Source: UBA8752 sp042095055 (GTDB lineage: Bacteria > Bacteroidota > Bacteroidia > Flavobacteriales_D > Sanyastnellaceae). Taken from it: a DNA stretch of 52,145 nt. The stretch covers positions 1-52,145 of the forward strand of contig JBELBZ010000014.1 in the NCBI GenBank assembly GCA_042095055.1, read 5' to 3'. The position numbers and the translations under genes are program-made. The notes under the pieces are model-generated. The model was not told the origin of the DNA. It saw nothing but the letters and a program-made list of their open reading frames with translations, and did not search any database. Shown here piece by piece: positions 18,241-30,268 of this stretch (the stretch's first letter is position 1; each line of letters opens with the position of its first letter).

Positions 18241-18542
18241 GCAGACCGGAAACTTACCCCAAAAAGCGGGGAGGTGAACGCCGTTGCGCACACCTCCCTC
18301 AGAAGAAACCAAAACCACTTGTACTGATAAAGAAGAAGGCCCGAACAGGCAAAGAACCCTCGCCTCCTCCTTTCAGTCCTCACGAAGATGGACAGCTACT
18401 CCTGCTCTTCGGAGAAGAACCGTCAATTACAACAATGACCTTGATCACTGTTCCAAATGCTCACGGCGAAACCAGCGCAGGGTCCCTCGGGCAGACTGCA
18501 TGCAGCCCCCACCCCTCAACGCCCCCAAAACCTCAAAATGCA
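18241..18542. other. Intergenic stretch upstream of xseA, no gene seen
   Basis: About 300 bp between the end of the giant gene and xseA, both on the minus strand. The plus-strand frames here have no homology I recognise and poor coding character. It should hold the xseA promoter. I see no RNA gene or repeat. Confidence 0.5.
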
Positions 18543-18570
18543 GAAGGCCGCCCCTTTCGGGACGGCCTTC
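18543..18570 (-). terminator. Terminator of the giant surface-protein gene
   Basis: A GAAGGCCG / CGGCCTTC stem extended by CCC-GGG pairs lies 27 nt past the stop. On the minus strand it is followed by a T-rich stretch (CTGCATTTTGAGGTTTT). Confidence 0.7.
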
Positions 18571-18596
18571 CAAATCAGTATAGATCCGTTAGAAGA

Positions 18597-21500
18597 TCAC
18601 TCGCTAACGAGGAGCTTCTTCACGAGCACGTAGTCGTTGCTCGACATGCGGATTTGGTACATGCCGCTGGACAATGTGCTGGCGTCGATGTCCAAGACAT
18701 ACTGGACTTCTTCACTGGCATTGCCATCGAACAACTCAGCCACGTATCCACCTCCCATGGTGTAGAGGTCAATGCGCAAGCGCATGTTGTTGCTCACAAC
18801 GAACCCAAGCGTTGAGATATCGCTGGTTGGGTTAGGTGACAAGCCCGTGATGCGGATTGGATCCTTCAAGCTGCTTGTTCCTGCAGTGATGTCCACTGGA
18901 GTGTGACCACCGCTGACAGTGCTGTTGGCGCCGCTGCCGAACGTTCCGGTTCCGAGGTCGGTGTAGTTGAAGCCAGTGGCGTTTCCACAATCGTCCACAG
19001 CGTTGTAGCTGTAGTCGATCTGCCATCCGAGGCAGCAATCCAAGTCCATGAAGATGTCTCCACTAGAAGCCATAGATCCTTGGCTTGAACCGTCGAGTAC
19101 ATACTCACCCGTCCAGAAGAACCAAGCGCTTGCACCGTAGTTCTCGTTCTTGTTGTTGGCACCCTCACCGATCTGCAAACCGTAGTAAGCATTCAGAGGC
19201 TGGTGCTGCAACGCAAACTCAGAACCTGCGAAACGACCTGTACCGCTCATGGTACCACCGTCCATGATGTAGTACAACCACTCCGTCCAGATTTCGATTC
19301 CTGGGAAGATCTCTGCACAGTCCTTCTTGTAGTTGTGCAAGCCAGGCAGCGCGAGCCACTCGTTCCAGTCGTGAGCACCGTCGTAGGTGGCGTCGAAGAT
19401 GAATCCAGCGTCTCCGTCAGCATTCTCAACCTCCAACACAATGTGCATGGAGCTGTCCTGCATCACCTCAACAATGCTGCTTCCACCCTCTACAAGTGTG
19501 AAAGACTCACCGCCAGAGAAGTTGAACAAACGAATGGATTCTGGAGCACGGTCATCGCAAGTCTCACCATTGGCAAGCTCCTCAACGTCGCTTGGCATAC
19601 AGAAGTTGGCGATGTCACCCGTTGGAACGTATCCCATCGTGTCTGACGTCATCGTCAATGCGACCTCGCTGTCACAATTCTCAATGTAGGCAGGAGCGCA
19701 AGCTGCTGGGATCTCAATGAAGTCGAGCACGTCATTGACGCCGTTTCCATTGTCATCAGCGCAGGTGTACTCCACTGTCTCACCGTTCTCGATGTCACAA
19801 GTGTTTGTGAACTGAGGTGCGATGGTATCAAGGACAACAATGTATTGGTATGTGTAAGCCGTGTCAGCATTGCCACAATCATCTGTGACAATAGACTGCC
19901 AGGTACGTGGTACCACATAGCTGCCTTCGATTGTTGAGTCGTCGCCTTCACAACCATCACCGATGGTGATCGTACGCAATTGCTGCGCAGCGCCATCACG
20001 CTGTGGGAAGTACTGGACGAACAACTGACCATTCAGAATGCCGTCTGTTGTCAGCTGGGCCACGAGGACCTTGCCGTCAGCACCAGCGATTCCAAGCGTA
20101 TTTGAATTGTCATTCAAGGTGTAGAGGGCTCCTCCAAACTCACCGTCAATGGTCAAATCACCTCCAGCTTCGAAGGCTGCTGGCCAATCTCCAATCGTCT
20201 TCACGCCTTCATTGTCCAACGTGTCAGTGATGGTGACCCAGCTGTCCCACTGCAGGTTGGGGAAAGAGGGCAAGCCCAAGAAGGAAGCCGCAGGGGGCGT
20301 GTGTGTTCCAATCTCGTCCTGGTAGAAACTGGTCGTCGTCCGCAACTGTGTGCTGAACTGTCCCTCTCCACTCACAGAGCTCAAGAAGTCACCTGAATCA
20401 GGCAACACCACATACACACGGTAGGTGGTCATTCCAGCAAGGTCACCGCTTGTGTGCTCCTCATAGACCTCAACAGATGCAGATACCGTTCCGAAGAGCG
20501 CATCGAAGTCCGCTGAGTAGTCTTCGTAAGAGACCGCTACGTTGACATCGCTGTCACAGTTGTCAGCAGCATCCACTCCTGGCATCATTGCTGGAGTCAA
20601 GTCTGCTGAACAGTCCAAGTCGAGGTACAACGTATCCGATGGCATCGTGGCCAATGTCTGCGTTGGCGCTGTATCGTCATTCACCGTGATGTTCTGATCG
20701 CAGGACACGCTGTGGCTGTTGCCACAATCGTCCGTTGCAGTTGCAGTGAATGTCCGCACGAAGCTGTAAGAGCCATCGAGTTGGTCGTCATCCCCTGTGC
20801 AGCTGTAGGTCGGTGCACCATCCATGTAAGTAACCTCTACGGTCACGTTCAAATCACAGTTGTCCGTACCTGTTCCCTCTGCCATGCCCAAGGCATCCGT
20901 AGAGAGGTCCGCTTCACAGTTTTCATCCAAGCTGATGCTTTGATCATCTGGGCAAGTGATGCCTGCTACCGGAGCAATGTTGTCTTCGACAACAATGATC
21001 TGGTCACATGAGGTGGAAGAGCTGTTTCCACAATCGTCCACTGCAGAAGCAGTCCAAGTGCGGGTAATCTCGTAGCCACTCGTTCCACATGTGTAGTTCG
21101 GAGCACCATCGCTGTGACTGTAGGTGATGGTCACATCGCTGTCACAGTCGTCCGTCGCCAAAGCGAAGGCGCTTCCCGTGATAGAAGGATCGATGTCAGT
21201 CATGCAGTCAGCATCCAACTGGACCGTAGCCGTATCTGGGCAGGTCAGGGAAATGGTTGGAGCCGTGATGTCAAACGTATTGATCGTCTGGGTGCAGACC
21301 TCCGTAGTAGAGTTGCCGTTGCAATCCGTCGCTGTTACCGTGAAGGTGCGGACGAAGTTGTAGCTGCCCTCTGGGTTGGCGTCCACGCCGACCAAGCTGC
21401 AGTCGAACTCCACCTCATCGCTGTAGGTGTAGCTGACGTCGAGGTCATCGTCACAGTTGTCTGTGGCAATCCACTCAACCTCTCCCAAAGCTGCCAGGCT

Positions 21501-23170
21501 CGTATCCACGTCTGCGAAGCAAACATTGACAAGGTTGGCACCGTTCGGGCAATCAAGCGTCAGCGCAGGAGCACTGTTGTCGATCACCGTGATGATCTGA
21601 TCACCTGAAGCTGAGCTCGAGTTTCCGCACAAGTCGGTCACCGTCGCTGTCCAAGTACGGGTAAAGGTGTATGTTCCAGTTGACCCGTCACAAGCATAGT
21701 CGCGAGGACCATCAACGTAGTCGAGCTCGGTATTTGGATCAGTGTCGCAGTTGTCGGAGTACTCCAACGTTCCGAAACCAATCGCCTCTGGGCTCAAATC
21801 CACGTCACAGTTCTCGTCAAGGTATACCGTGGTGGTCGTTGGACCGCCTCCGCTTCCTGCCACCGTGAATTCGAGGGAAACCGTAGTGCCGTCGGTGAAG
21901 TCAAGAGAAGCTGAGGCGCCATCAGAGATGACAACGGCATCCAAACCTGTGGCCGGAGCCCAAGCCCATCCGTCTCCCCAAGCGTCGAGCAAGGTGATGG
22001 TGTACACGCCAGGATCGAGGCTCAAAGTCTCAGTAGCCGTAGCACTGCTCGGGAAGTAACCCACTGGATAGTTGGCGATTTCAGCACCATCGCTATCGGT
22101 AATGCTGGCACCAGCCTCGCCCGCTCCATATTGATCGAGAGTAAACGTGAAGGTTACATCTGCAGCACCGCTGCCACCAGAAGAGGTTCCAGGAGCTTCA
22201 ATGCTCACTTGAGGTGCCACGATATCGTAGGTCGGGATGTACTGAATGGCTTCCTCAGACATGTTGCCAGTGGCATCATAAGACACCCAATGGCGAACCC
22301 AAGTGCCTGGGCAAGAACCAGACGTGAGGTATGCACTGACGACTTCAAGGGTGACCTCTCCGTCACAACCATCCGATGCACTCACTGGCATGAAGGTCAC
22401 GTCAAATGGATCTCCCATTTCATCACAAGGGATAGAAGCAGGATACAGCTCAGCTGCATCGTCTGACATCAGGGGACCATCGCTGTCGGTGAATGAGATG
22501 ATCTGGTCACAAGACTGCGTAGTAGCGTTACCACAGTTGTCAGTGGCCGTTACCGTGAACGTACGCGTGATGATGAAGTCTCCGTCATTTTCTACGAGGT
22601 CATCGCTGTATGTGTAGCTCACATCCAAGTCTGCGTCACAGTTGTCGCTGGCCGTCCAAGTGGGCTCGCCGTTGATATCCGTGGACACTTGAATGCTGGC
22701 TGCAGTCGTCTCATCAGCCTCGACGTCAAACGGCAAGTAGAACCCGCCGCCATCGGTCCATGGGGCCACGATGTCAGCACCTCCACCGGAAATGTTCACG
22801 GCATCAGTGCCGTCCACGCCTCCGAAAACAGGCCCGTCACCATAAGAGTCAGCACCGTAAATCTCATACGTTCCAGGAGCCAAATCAAGCTCGATACCAA
22901 CGCCATAACCGTATTCAGTAACGTCGCTTCCGTCCGCAGCACCCGTTCCGGGTCCTCCTGGACCCCAGAAGGTGAAATCAACCGGCACCGAAGGAGCAAC
23001 GCTCGAGAACACCGTGTTGCCGTCAGCATCCGAGATGAAGAACACTGTTTCCGAAGGGCCGAACTGGTCGGCGTGGAACATCAAGCTTACTGTTGCATTC
23101 GCACCACCGAGGAAACACTCGTTGATGTGAGGGAAATCAGCCGGACAATCAATGCTCAAATCTGGAGCCT
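18597..23170 (-). CDS. Giant T9SS surface protein, C-terminal part (same gene as 23271-28690)
   Basis: 1,523 residues continuing in frame from the N-terminal part once the N gap and one 55-bp copy are removed. Modules in order: HYR-like repeats of about 90 residues, each with a D-NCD, a V-YSD, R-W/F-A-A-D-CGN and CDQ-I-V-D pattern (at least eight in this part); two beta-sandwiches with a GDG motif near 22.8 and 22.0 kb (DSYGDGPVFGG, DAWGDGWAWAP); a second copy of domain A (about 19960-20500); a second copy of domain B (about 19040-19550, LQIGEGANNKNENYGASAWF); and a T9SS type A tail (LSPNPTSDISTLGFVV ... SGMYQIRMSSNDYVLVKKLLVSE). Likely a surface adhesin or matrix protein. Confidence 0.9.
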
Positions 23171-23325
23171 NNNNNNNNNNNNNNNNNNNNNNNNNNNNNN
23201 NNNNNNNNNNNNNNNNNNNNNNNNNNNNNNNNNNNNNNNNNNNNNNNNNNNNNNNNNNNNNNNNNNNNNNCACTCGTTGATGTGAGGGAAATCAGCCGGA
23301 CAATCAATGCTCAAATCTGGAGCCT
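23116..23325. repeat. Identical 55-bp sequence on both sides of the N gap
   Basis: Bases 23116-23170 and 23271-23325 are identical over 55 bp and touch the gap on each side. This is what an assembler leaves when two contigs that overlap by a k-mer are scaffolded without merging. It is probably not a biological repeat. Confidence 0.9.
23171..23270. other. Assembly gap (100 N)
   Basis: Exactly 100 N, a placeholder length. The flanks overlap by 55 bp, so the true missing length is probably zero. A collapsed repeat cannot be fully excluded since HYR-like repeats surround it. Confidence 0.95.
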
Positions 23326-26300
23326 GTGTATCGAGCACAGTGATGGTCTGGGTTTGAGTGTGGCTGTTTCCAGCACAATCGATCGTGGTCCATGTGCGCT
23401 CGAGCGTGTAGCTGTCATCACAATCACCATCGGTGCGAACCTCTCCATCATAGGTGGTGCTTGGAGCACCGTCGCAGTTGTCGCTCACGCCCAAGCTACC
23501 AATCGTAGCCAAAGCTGGGACAGCGTCACACTCTACATCCACCACATCAGCGGGGAAGGAGGTGAATTCAGGAGCGGTCGAGTCATCGATGGTAATCTCC
23601 TGAATGTGCTGCGCGAGGTTCTCGTCGCAATCGTAAACGCTGTATGTACGGCGGATGACGTACTCCTGATCACAAGCCGTGGGGAGAATCACATCCTCGT
23701 AGGTCACAGTAATCTCAGCGTCACAGTTGTCCATGGCCTCAGCGTGGAGTCCATCACCAGGTGTATAGACAGGAACCGCATAGCCGTCCACGTCGCCTGT
23801 GAGGGCGGCATCATTGCACTCCATTGTCAGATCGGCTGGAGCCAAAGTGAACTCGGGGGCTGTGAAGTCAGACGTCACCACGATTTGCTGAATCGATGTG
23901 CTGTTACCGCACATGTCATAGGCCGTATAGTCGATGATGTAATCGTCGGTGCAAGCGCTAGAAAGCGGGGTGCAATCGACGTCCACATGGCTCAACTCGC
24001 AGTTATCAGTAGCCGTAGCCAAGCCAATGCTGTTGAGGTACTCATAAGAGCAGTCTCCCCAGAGGTCACACTCAATGGTGTCCACCTGCAAGTAGCTGAA
24101 GCTCGGAGCAATCTGATCTTGGATGTCAATGCGCTGGTTATCGCTGACCGCCGTAGCGTTTCCACAGCTGTCCGTTGCAATTGCAGTCCAAGAACGGATG
24201 ATGCTGTAGCAGCCGGTGCTGACGCTGTCGACAATATTGTCGGTGTAGTCCAAGCCCGTATCAGCCAAATCACAGTTGTCAGCATACGTAGTCGCAGCCA
24301 TTCCTGTATTGCTAGGATCGAGGTCCACATAGCAGAGGCCATTTACGTTGAGGGTGATATCCGCTGGGGGCGTCACCGTCACTTCTGGCTGGGTGTTGTC
24401 CTCGATCGTGATGGTCTGCACATGGTAAGACTGGTTGCCGAAGCAATCCGTGGCCACCCATGTGCGGTTCAGAACGCGGCAGCTGCTCGCTGTGTAAGAA
24501 GCTGTAGTCTGTCCTACGAGCTCAACACATACGTAAACATTGTTGCCATCTGAGAAACCGGAGGTGTTGGGGTCAAACCCAGCCGCACAACCGTATTCTG
24601 AGTCATCACAGTTGTCGCTAAACAAGATGATTTCGTCCTCAGCGAGGTTGTCAAGCAACCACTGATCGCTGATCGCGCAGTCAAGCGTGATGTCGTCTCC
24701 ACCAGAAACGTAGGTTGGAGCAGTCATGTCATTGCGGTCCACCGTCTGGATATTGAGCTGAGCAATGTTACAGAGCTCGTCAAAGGCCACGTAGTGGAAT
24801 TCTGCAAACTCACCGTCCTGACAGTCCGTAGCGTAGCCTACAGTTGGGTCAAGCGTTGAGATGATGTCACCGGCCTGGCCGTATGCAGGCTCGCCTGCAA
24901 TCGCTCCACTCCAGCTGAACCAACCAGAGAAGCCGTTGTCGTCACAGTTGTGGTTGTTGGCACCGTCGCCAAGCTGATAGCCGAAGTACTGGCTTGAAGG
25001 CTGGTGGTTGAAGCGCAAGAGCGTTCCGAACTGCCAATCTCCGCGACCTGTTGCGTAGCTCATATCGTCATTCAAGACATACATGGTCCACTCATCGGTA
25101 TTCACTGCACAACCATAGTCGTTCTTGAATCCTCCACCCCAAGCATTGCCTGCGGTGCGGTTGTCGAAGTAGAAGTGAATGTCCAAACCGCGGTTGGCAT
25201 CATTCATGTCTACCACTGATCCCTCGAGGAGGGCCGTTCCGTTCTCGTACTGCGTCATGGTAACTCCACCCGCAGACAAGTCTTCGACAAAGTAGACCGC
25301 CTGGCCCATGTCTCCATCGATGTCGTAGAACTGAAGCAAAGCGTCCGTTCCGTTGTTGAAGTCGGCATCATCGCCAGCGGTCAACACGTTCCAAGTTTGG
25401 CTCGTACCACCACCATTTTCAATTTGGTTGCGGCCGTCGAACTGAAGCTTGGTGCTGTGAACAGCGTCAAGCTCAAGTTCTGAGCAGGCGAAGGCTGCCA
25501 CGTCTGCAGCTGCAGTAGCTGCGTCGAGTTCGGATTCACACTCTACTGAGTAGTCAGCAATGCTGCCAGTCATCTCCAACTCGGTACAACCGAGACAAGG
25601 GTCAGCCGAAGCCAAGGCAATCACACTGCCCAAGGTGTAAACCTTACTGCCGCTATCGAAGCTGTAAGCTCCATCGATGACGGGGTAGATGTCACCGCTG
25701 ATCAACGACTGGATGGCACGGTTGCCCGCTCCATCATCGCTGAACTGGAAGATCTCTCCATACCAGTTGGTCAGTTCCTCACCGTCCTGAAGGGCGTCGC
25801 AGAAGCCCAAGAAGACGTGTCCTGCAAGCAGGTCACCGATGACTTCTTGGCTCAATGCCTCCAAGTTGTAACCTGCAGATGCCCAAGCACCGTCAGTTGG
25901 GAGGAACAGAGTACCACAGTTGGCCACCTGGCTGCATGCAGTGCATTGTCCCCAAGTGTCGTCGATGTTTCCTGAACCTGCCGTCCAAAGACGGTTGGCA
26001 TAGTTTACATAGTCAGTAATCGGAGCGCACGCACCATTCAGGTAATCGTCGTATCCGTCTCCGTAGAGCAAGTCAGCACCGAAGTCAAGAAGGTCTTCTT
26101 GCTCTCCGTTGATGTACCACTTGTACTCCATGTCTGCTTCTGGTGCGGGGTCAAAGACCACTTGCCAGATGCCTTCTGAAACTTCAGTAGCCTCTGGACC
26201 ACCAAATGGATCCCAGCCCCACCAAGGGCCGCTAATGCGCACTGATGTCACATCTGAAATTCCACTGCAGCTCAAGTCGAGGCTGGCCACCATAGCTGTG

Positions 26301-28690
26301 CTTTGACCACCAATGCCGGGGACAAAACCAATACCGAGTCCATCAAAGGCATCGGCAAAGTTGGAAGAGCCTCCTCCTCCTGTGAGCACGAGGTCAGAGA
26401 TGATGGTGATTGTAGAGTCCAACTGATCACCAGAGAGGTTGTTGATGATGTCAAGCACTTCGTCGAGGTCCTCATCCTCATCACATGTGCCATCCTCGTC
26501 GTCATCATTCAAGCAAACACCGTCACAGTCGACGTTGCTCGCTCCGTAAAGGTCAATGGGGTACTGGCAAGAGCCATCTTCATTGTTGGCCTGGGCGAAG
26601 TAGTTACAAGCCTCAGCATCGGTACAACCGCTGATGACACAAGTACCATCGTCGATGTCAGCACCTGCGTAATAGTTATCTGCAATCGGGTCAGTACAAC
26701 CGGTACAGCTTCCATCATCGTCCGTTGCAGCCGCACTGTAGTTGTTGGCACCTTCGTCAGTACAACCAGGGATTTCGTCCTCGTCACACACCTCGTCTCC
26801 ATCGGCATCGTTCAAGCAAGCGCCATCGCAATCCACGTTGTCAACGCCATAGATGTCACTTGCATAAATGCAAAGCGTATTGTCTGTGTCGGCGAGCGGG
26901 TTATCGTCGTAGTTACAAGCAGCTGGGTCTGTGCAGCTTTCAGTCTCGTCTTCGTTGCAAACTCCGTCAGCATCGGCATCGTTCAAGCATGCCCCTGAGC
27001 AATCAACGTAGTCAATTCCATAGATGTCGATGGGGTATTGGCAAGAGCCGTTGTCGTCTGTAGCGGAAGCCTCGTAGTTACAGGCCGTCTCGTCTGTACA
27101 ACCAGGAATTTCATCCTCATCACAGACCTGATCGCCATCGGCGTCATTCAGACAGACACCGTCACAGTCGACGTTGCTTACACCATAGATGTCAATCGGA
27201 TACTCACACAAGCTGTTGTCCACATCCGTAAATGGACCATCGTTACATGCGGCAGGGTCGGTACATCCTTCGGTTTCATCTGCATTGCACACACCGTCCT
27301 CGTCGTCGTCATTCGGATTGACGGTCCCATCAGGGTTACAAGTTTCACATGGTTCGTCTGCATACACGCAGGAGCCATCGTCAATTGTGGCAGCATCGTC
27401 ATAGTTACAGGCTGTTGAAGCAGTGCAACCAGCACAAGTTGTGTATTCACAAGAACCATTGTCATCGGTTGCGTCACCGTCGTAGTTGCAAGCACCTGCG
27501 TCGGTGCAACCACCTACTTCGTCTTCATCGCACACCTGATCGTTGTCGGCGTCGTTCAAGCAATTGCCGTCACAATCCAAGTTTGGATCAGCATATGTAC
27601 AAGTACCGTCGTCTTCAGTAGCCAGGTCACTGTAGTTACATGCTGTTTCGTCTGTACAACCGTCAACCTCGTCTTCATCACAGACACCATCAATGTCCGC
27701 ATCGTTCAGGCAGTTGCCGTCGCAGTCCAAGTTTGCAGCGGCAGGAAAGGTGCAGCTCTCATCGTCATCTGTAGCAGCTTCTGAGTAGTTGCATGCGGTC
27801 TCATCCGTACAACCAGGCACTTCGTCCTCGTCGCACACCTGGTCGCCATCGGTGTCATTGAGGCAGTTGCCGTCGCAGTCTAAGTTGGCACTTCCATAGA
27901 GGTCAACAGGGAATTCACAAGAACCGTCATCATCCGTGGCAGCAGCGTCGTAGTTACAAGCTGCAGCATCCGAACAACCCAAAACTGGAGCGCCAGCACC
28001 GAAGTAGAAGGTGTCGCGGAATTCGTTGGCACCATCGCCTTCGATAAAGACCTGGCAGTACAACTGACCGCTCAGGTCACCAGATGTGGTGAATTGACCG
28101 ACCAAAACCCTCAGGTCGTCGCCGGCGATACCATTGGCATCTCCATTCAAAGCGTACCAAGCTCCTCCGATGGGGTCATCGATGGCAATATTGGCACCTG
28201 GCTGACCAAATCCGGGGTCAAAGTTGGTGGTCCATGGGTTGTCACCCGACTGCACAGTGGCTATGGCTGCTTCACCAGCACCGGCATTTGGCACACCTTC
28301 CAATCCGACCGTCACCCAACTGTCATATGGCAGGTCTGGGTAGACAGCGAACAAAACGGGGTTAATGCCGTTCGGCGTCGCAGCACCCAGAGTGGCGTGG
28401 TAAAAGCTCGTTGTAGTGTTGACGTAAGTCGGATTCAAAGCATCACCTGATACCGAAGACATAAAGTCCGTGGCATTGTTCATGGTGACGTACAGCCTGG
28501 TACAGCTGTATCCGGTGAGATCGACAGCGCCAAGAGCACCGACAAGAAGGCCGATGTTTTCGTTGACGACTTCAACTTCGAGATCATAACCCTCGGGAGC
28601 AGGAGCGGAGTTGACCGCAATCTGCTGAACCTGGGAAAAAGAATTGGCCCAACAAAAGAAGAGGGCAAGAATGAGAGATGTGAGACGCAT
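23271..28690 (-). CDS. Giant T9SS surface protein, N-terminal part (same gene as 18597-23170)
   Basis: Starts at the ATG at 28690 (MRLTSLILALFFCWANSFSQ is a signal peptide); the longer frame needs GTG. Joined with the other part, the protein has about 3,312 residues. Order here: domain A (about 28591-27994, TTTSFYHATLG, DSWVTVG, GDDLRVLVGQFTTSG); eleven Cys-rich GC-D-A-NY-DDGSC units alternating with LDCDGNCLNDADGDQVCDEDE-like acidic units that should bind calcium (26473-27979); a carbohydrate-binding-like sandwich (WWGWDPFGG, EYKWYINGE); domain B (about 24844-25459, YQLGDGANNHN-GFSGWFSWSG); and HYR-like repeats from about 24724 up to the gap. Codon use does not differ visibly from its neighbours. 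No enzyme domain is seen. Confidence 0.9.
26473..27979 (-). repeat. Coding repeat array: 11 Cys-rich units with acidic Ca-binding-like linkers
   Basis: Eleven diverged copies of a 21-25-residue unit (pattern G-C-T-D-x-x-A-x-N-Y ... D-D-G-S-C), most followed by a linker with DCDG-CLNDADGD-CDEDE. The DNA copies are not identical, so the array is old or under selection at protein level. The acidic D-D-D linkers resemble thrombospondin type 3 calcium sites, and the paired Cys may form disulfides outside the cell. Confidence 0.9.
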
Positions 28691-29144
28691 CACAAGTGGT
28701 TTGGTTCCATTGGTTTTTACCTGCACGAACAGGCTTCAGCAAGTTCTCAAATCTTCTCGGTTGCCCAAGCCCAGCCCCCTACCCTTCGTCGAATTATACC
28801 GTCTCAACGAAAAACCAACCCTTAGCCCCCCGGTGGCGAAATCGACTGACATTATATAACACACAATGAAAATAACAATAAAGACGATGAAATGACCTTA
28901 TTTTTCTGAGATGTGTAGGACTACGTTTACAAATTCACCTGCACATTTCCTTCTCACCCCTTTCAGGTGATTTGTCAAAGAAGGCCAAAATACTGAGCGG
29001 AAAAATCCGAAAAAATCAAACCAAAACACACATTTACAGTCACTTAGGGCTTAATTAAAATACAGGTGTTCATCATTCCGCCGGCAGCGCACCTTGGACC
29101 TTCCAAAAACGGATAATATGGTCTCAACCTATTGACCTGAGAAC
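28691..29144. other. Long AT-rich leader/promoter region of the giant gene
   Basis: About 450 bp with no supportable gene. It is richer in A and T than its surroundings, in keeping with a promoter region for the giant gene. It contains an inverted repeat TCACCTG (28935-28941) / CAGGTGA (28964-28970) with a 22-nt spacer. Several TA-T-rich elements could be -7 boxes, but none stands out. Confidence 0.5.
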
Positions 29145-29171
29145 AAAAAAGGGCCAGCTCCATGCTGACCC
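29145..29171 (-). terminator. Terminator after the initiator tRNA
   Basis: On the minus strand an 8-bp stem (GGGTCAGC / GCTGGCCC, one G-U pair) is followed by six T. It ends the tRNA transcript about 35 nt past its 3' end. Confidence 0.85.
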
Positions 29172-29205
29172 TTTCTTTTTTCCTCTGCTTTTAAAGAGGC
29201 TGATG

Positions 29206-29278
<73 letters not shown>

Positions 29279-29341
29279 ATCCATTTCCCGAATCGGGATG
29301 GCGAAGATAGACGGGTCTCGTTTCTTTGCAAGTGAAAAATC

Positions 29342-30268
29342 ATGCCCGTGTCCACAACGAATGCAAATACCCCTCATAAAGCGGGTTTCGTGAACATCAT
29401 CGGTTCACCCAACGTGGGCAAGTCCACCCTCATGAACCGACTGGTCGGGGAACGCCTCAGCATCATCAATGCGAAAGCCCAGACCACGCGTCACCGCATC
29501 ATGGGCATTGTTTCTGATGACGACTGGCAAATCGTCTATTCTGACACCCCGGGAGTACTTGACCCTGCTTACAAGCTTCAGGAAGGCATGATGAAGTTTG
29601 TGCGCACCGCCCTGAGGGATGCAGATGTCCTGTTGATCGTCACCACTCCAGATGAGAAGACCCTCGCCCACCCGGAGACCTTAGAGAAGGTGCAACAGAT
29701 GGACATCCCTGTATTGCTGTTGGTCAACAAAATCGACCTGGGCGAACAAGAGGCACTCAAAGCGCACATCGCGCATTGGCAGGCGTTGATTCCCCGGGCT
29801 GAAATCCACCCGATCAGTGCATTGCACGGCTTCAACTTGGACCATCTTCTGGGGCGCATTGTCGCCCAACTACCAGATTCTCCTGCCTTTTTCCCAAAGG
29901 ATGAGATGACGGATAAGCCCATGCGGTTTTTCGTCGCTGAAATTGTTCGAGAGAAAATCCTGACCCATTGCAGACAGGAAGTTCCTTACAGCAGCGAAGT
30001 GGTCGTGGGCACATTTAAGGCGGACCAAACCAAAGAAGGAAAAATGCTGCGCCGCATAGAAGCCACCATTCACGTTGCCCGGGAATCTCAAAAAGCCATC
30101 CTCATCGGATCTGGAGGCAGCATGATCAAACGGCTCGCCACCGATGCTCGAAAAGACCTCGAGTCATTTCTACAGGAAAAGGTCTTTCTGGAATTGCGCA
30201 TCAAAGTGGACAAAGACTGGCGCGACGATGAGCGTAAACTCAAGCAATACGGCTACTTCAATGGCTGA
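29342..30268 (+). CDS. era: GTPase Era
   Basis: 308 residues, normal length, ATG start. The GTPase domain shows G1 GSPNVGKST (residues about 21-29), G2 region QTTRHRIMGI, G3 DTPGV, and G4 NKID; the C-terminal KH domain has ILIGSGGSMIK. Era binds the 3' end of 16S rRNA and helps finish the small ribosomal subunit. It overlaps ispE by 8 bp, so the two are coupled. Confidence 0.96.
   Translation: MPVSTTNANTPHKAGFVNIIGSPNVGKSTLMNRLVGERLSIINAKAQTTRHRIMGIVSDDDWQIVYSDTPGVLDPAYKLQEGMMKFVRTALRDADVLLIVTTPDEKTLAHPETLEKVQQMDIPVLLLVNKIDLGEQEALKAHIAHWQALIPRAEIHPISALHGFNLDHLLGRIVAQLPDSPAFFPKDEMTDKPMRFFVAEIVREKILTHCRQEVPYSSEVVVGTFKADQTKEGKMLRRIEATIHVARESQKAILIGSGGSMIKRLATDARKDLESFLQEKVFLELRIKVDKDWRDDERKLKQYGYFNG

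Noticed and set aside
18284..18815. Plus-strand frames between xseA and the giant gene
   Set aside because: They run into the giant gene in the opposite sense and show no start context, motif or plausible composition.
23116..23325. A tandem 55-bp direct repeat in the giant gene
   Set aside because: Both copies touch the N gap and the frame closes exactly when one is removed, which fits an unmerged contig overlap better than a real repeat.
23282..24553. Long plus-strand frame of 423 residues opposite the giant gene
   Set aside because: It is a shadow of the repeat-rich minus-strand gene, with no recognisable protein features.
26473..27979. CRISPR-like or satellite array suggested by periodicity
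   Set aside because: The repeats are coding, unequal at DNA level and in one long frame; there are no identical repeats with unique spacers.
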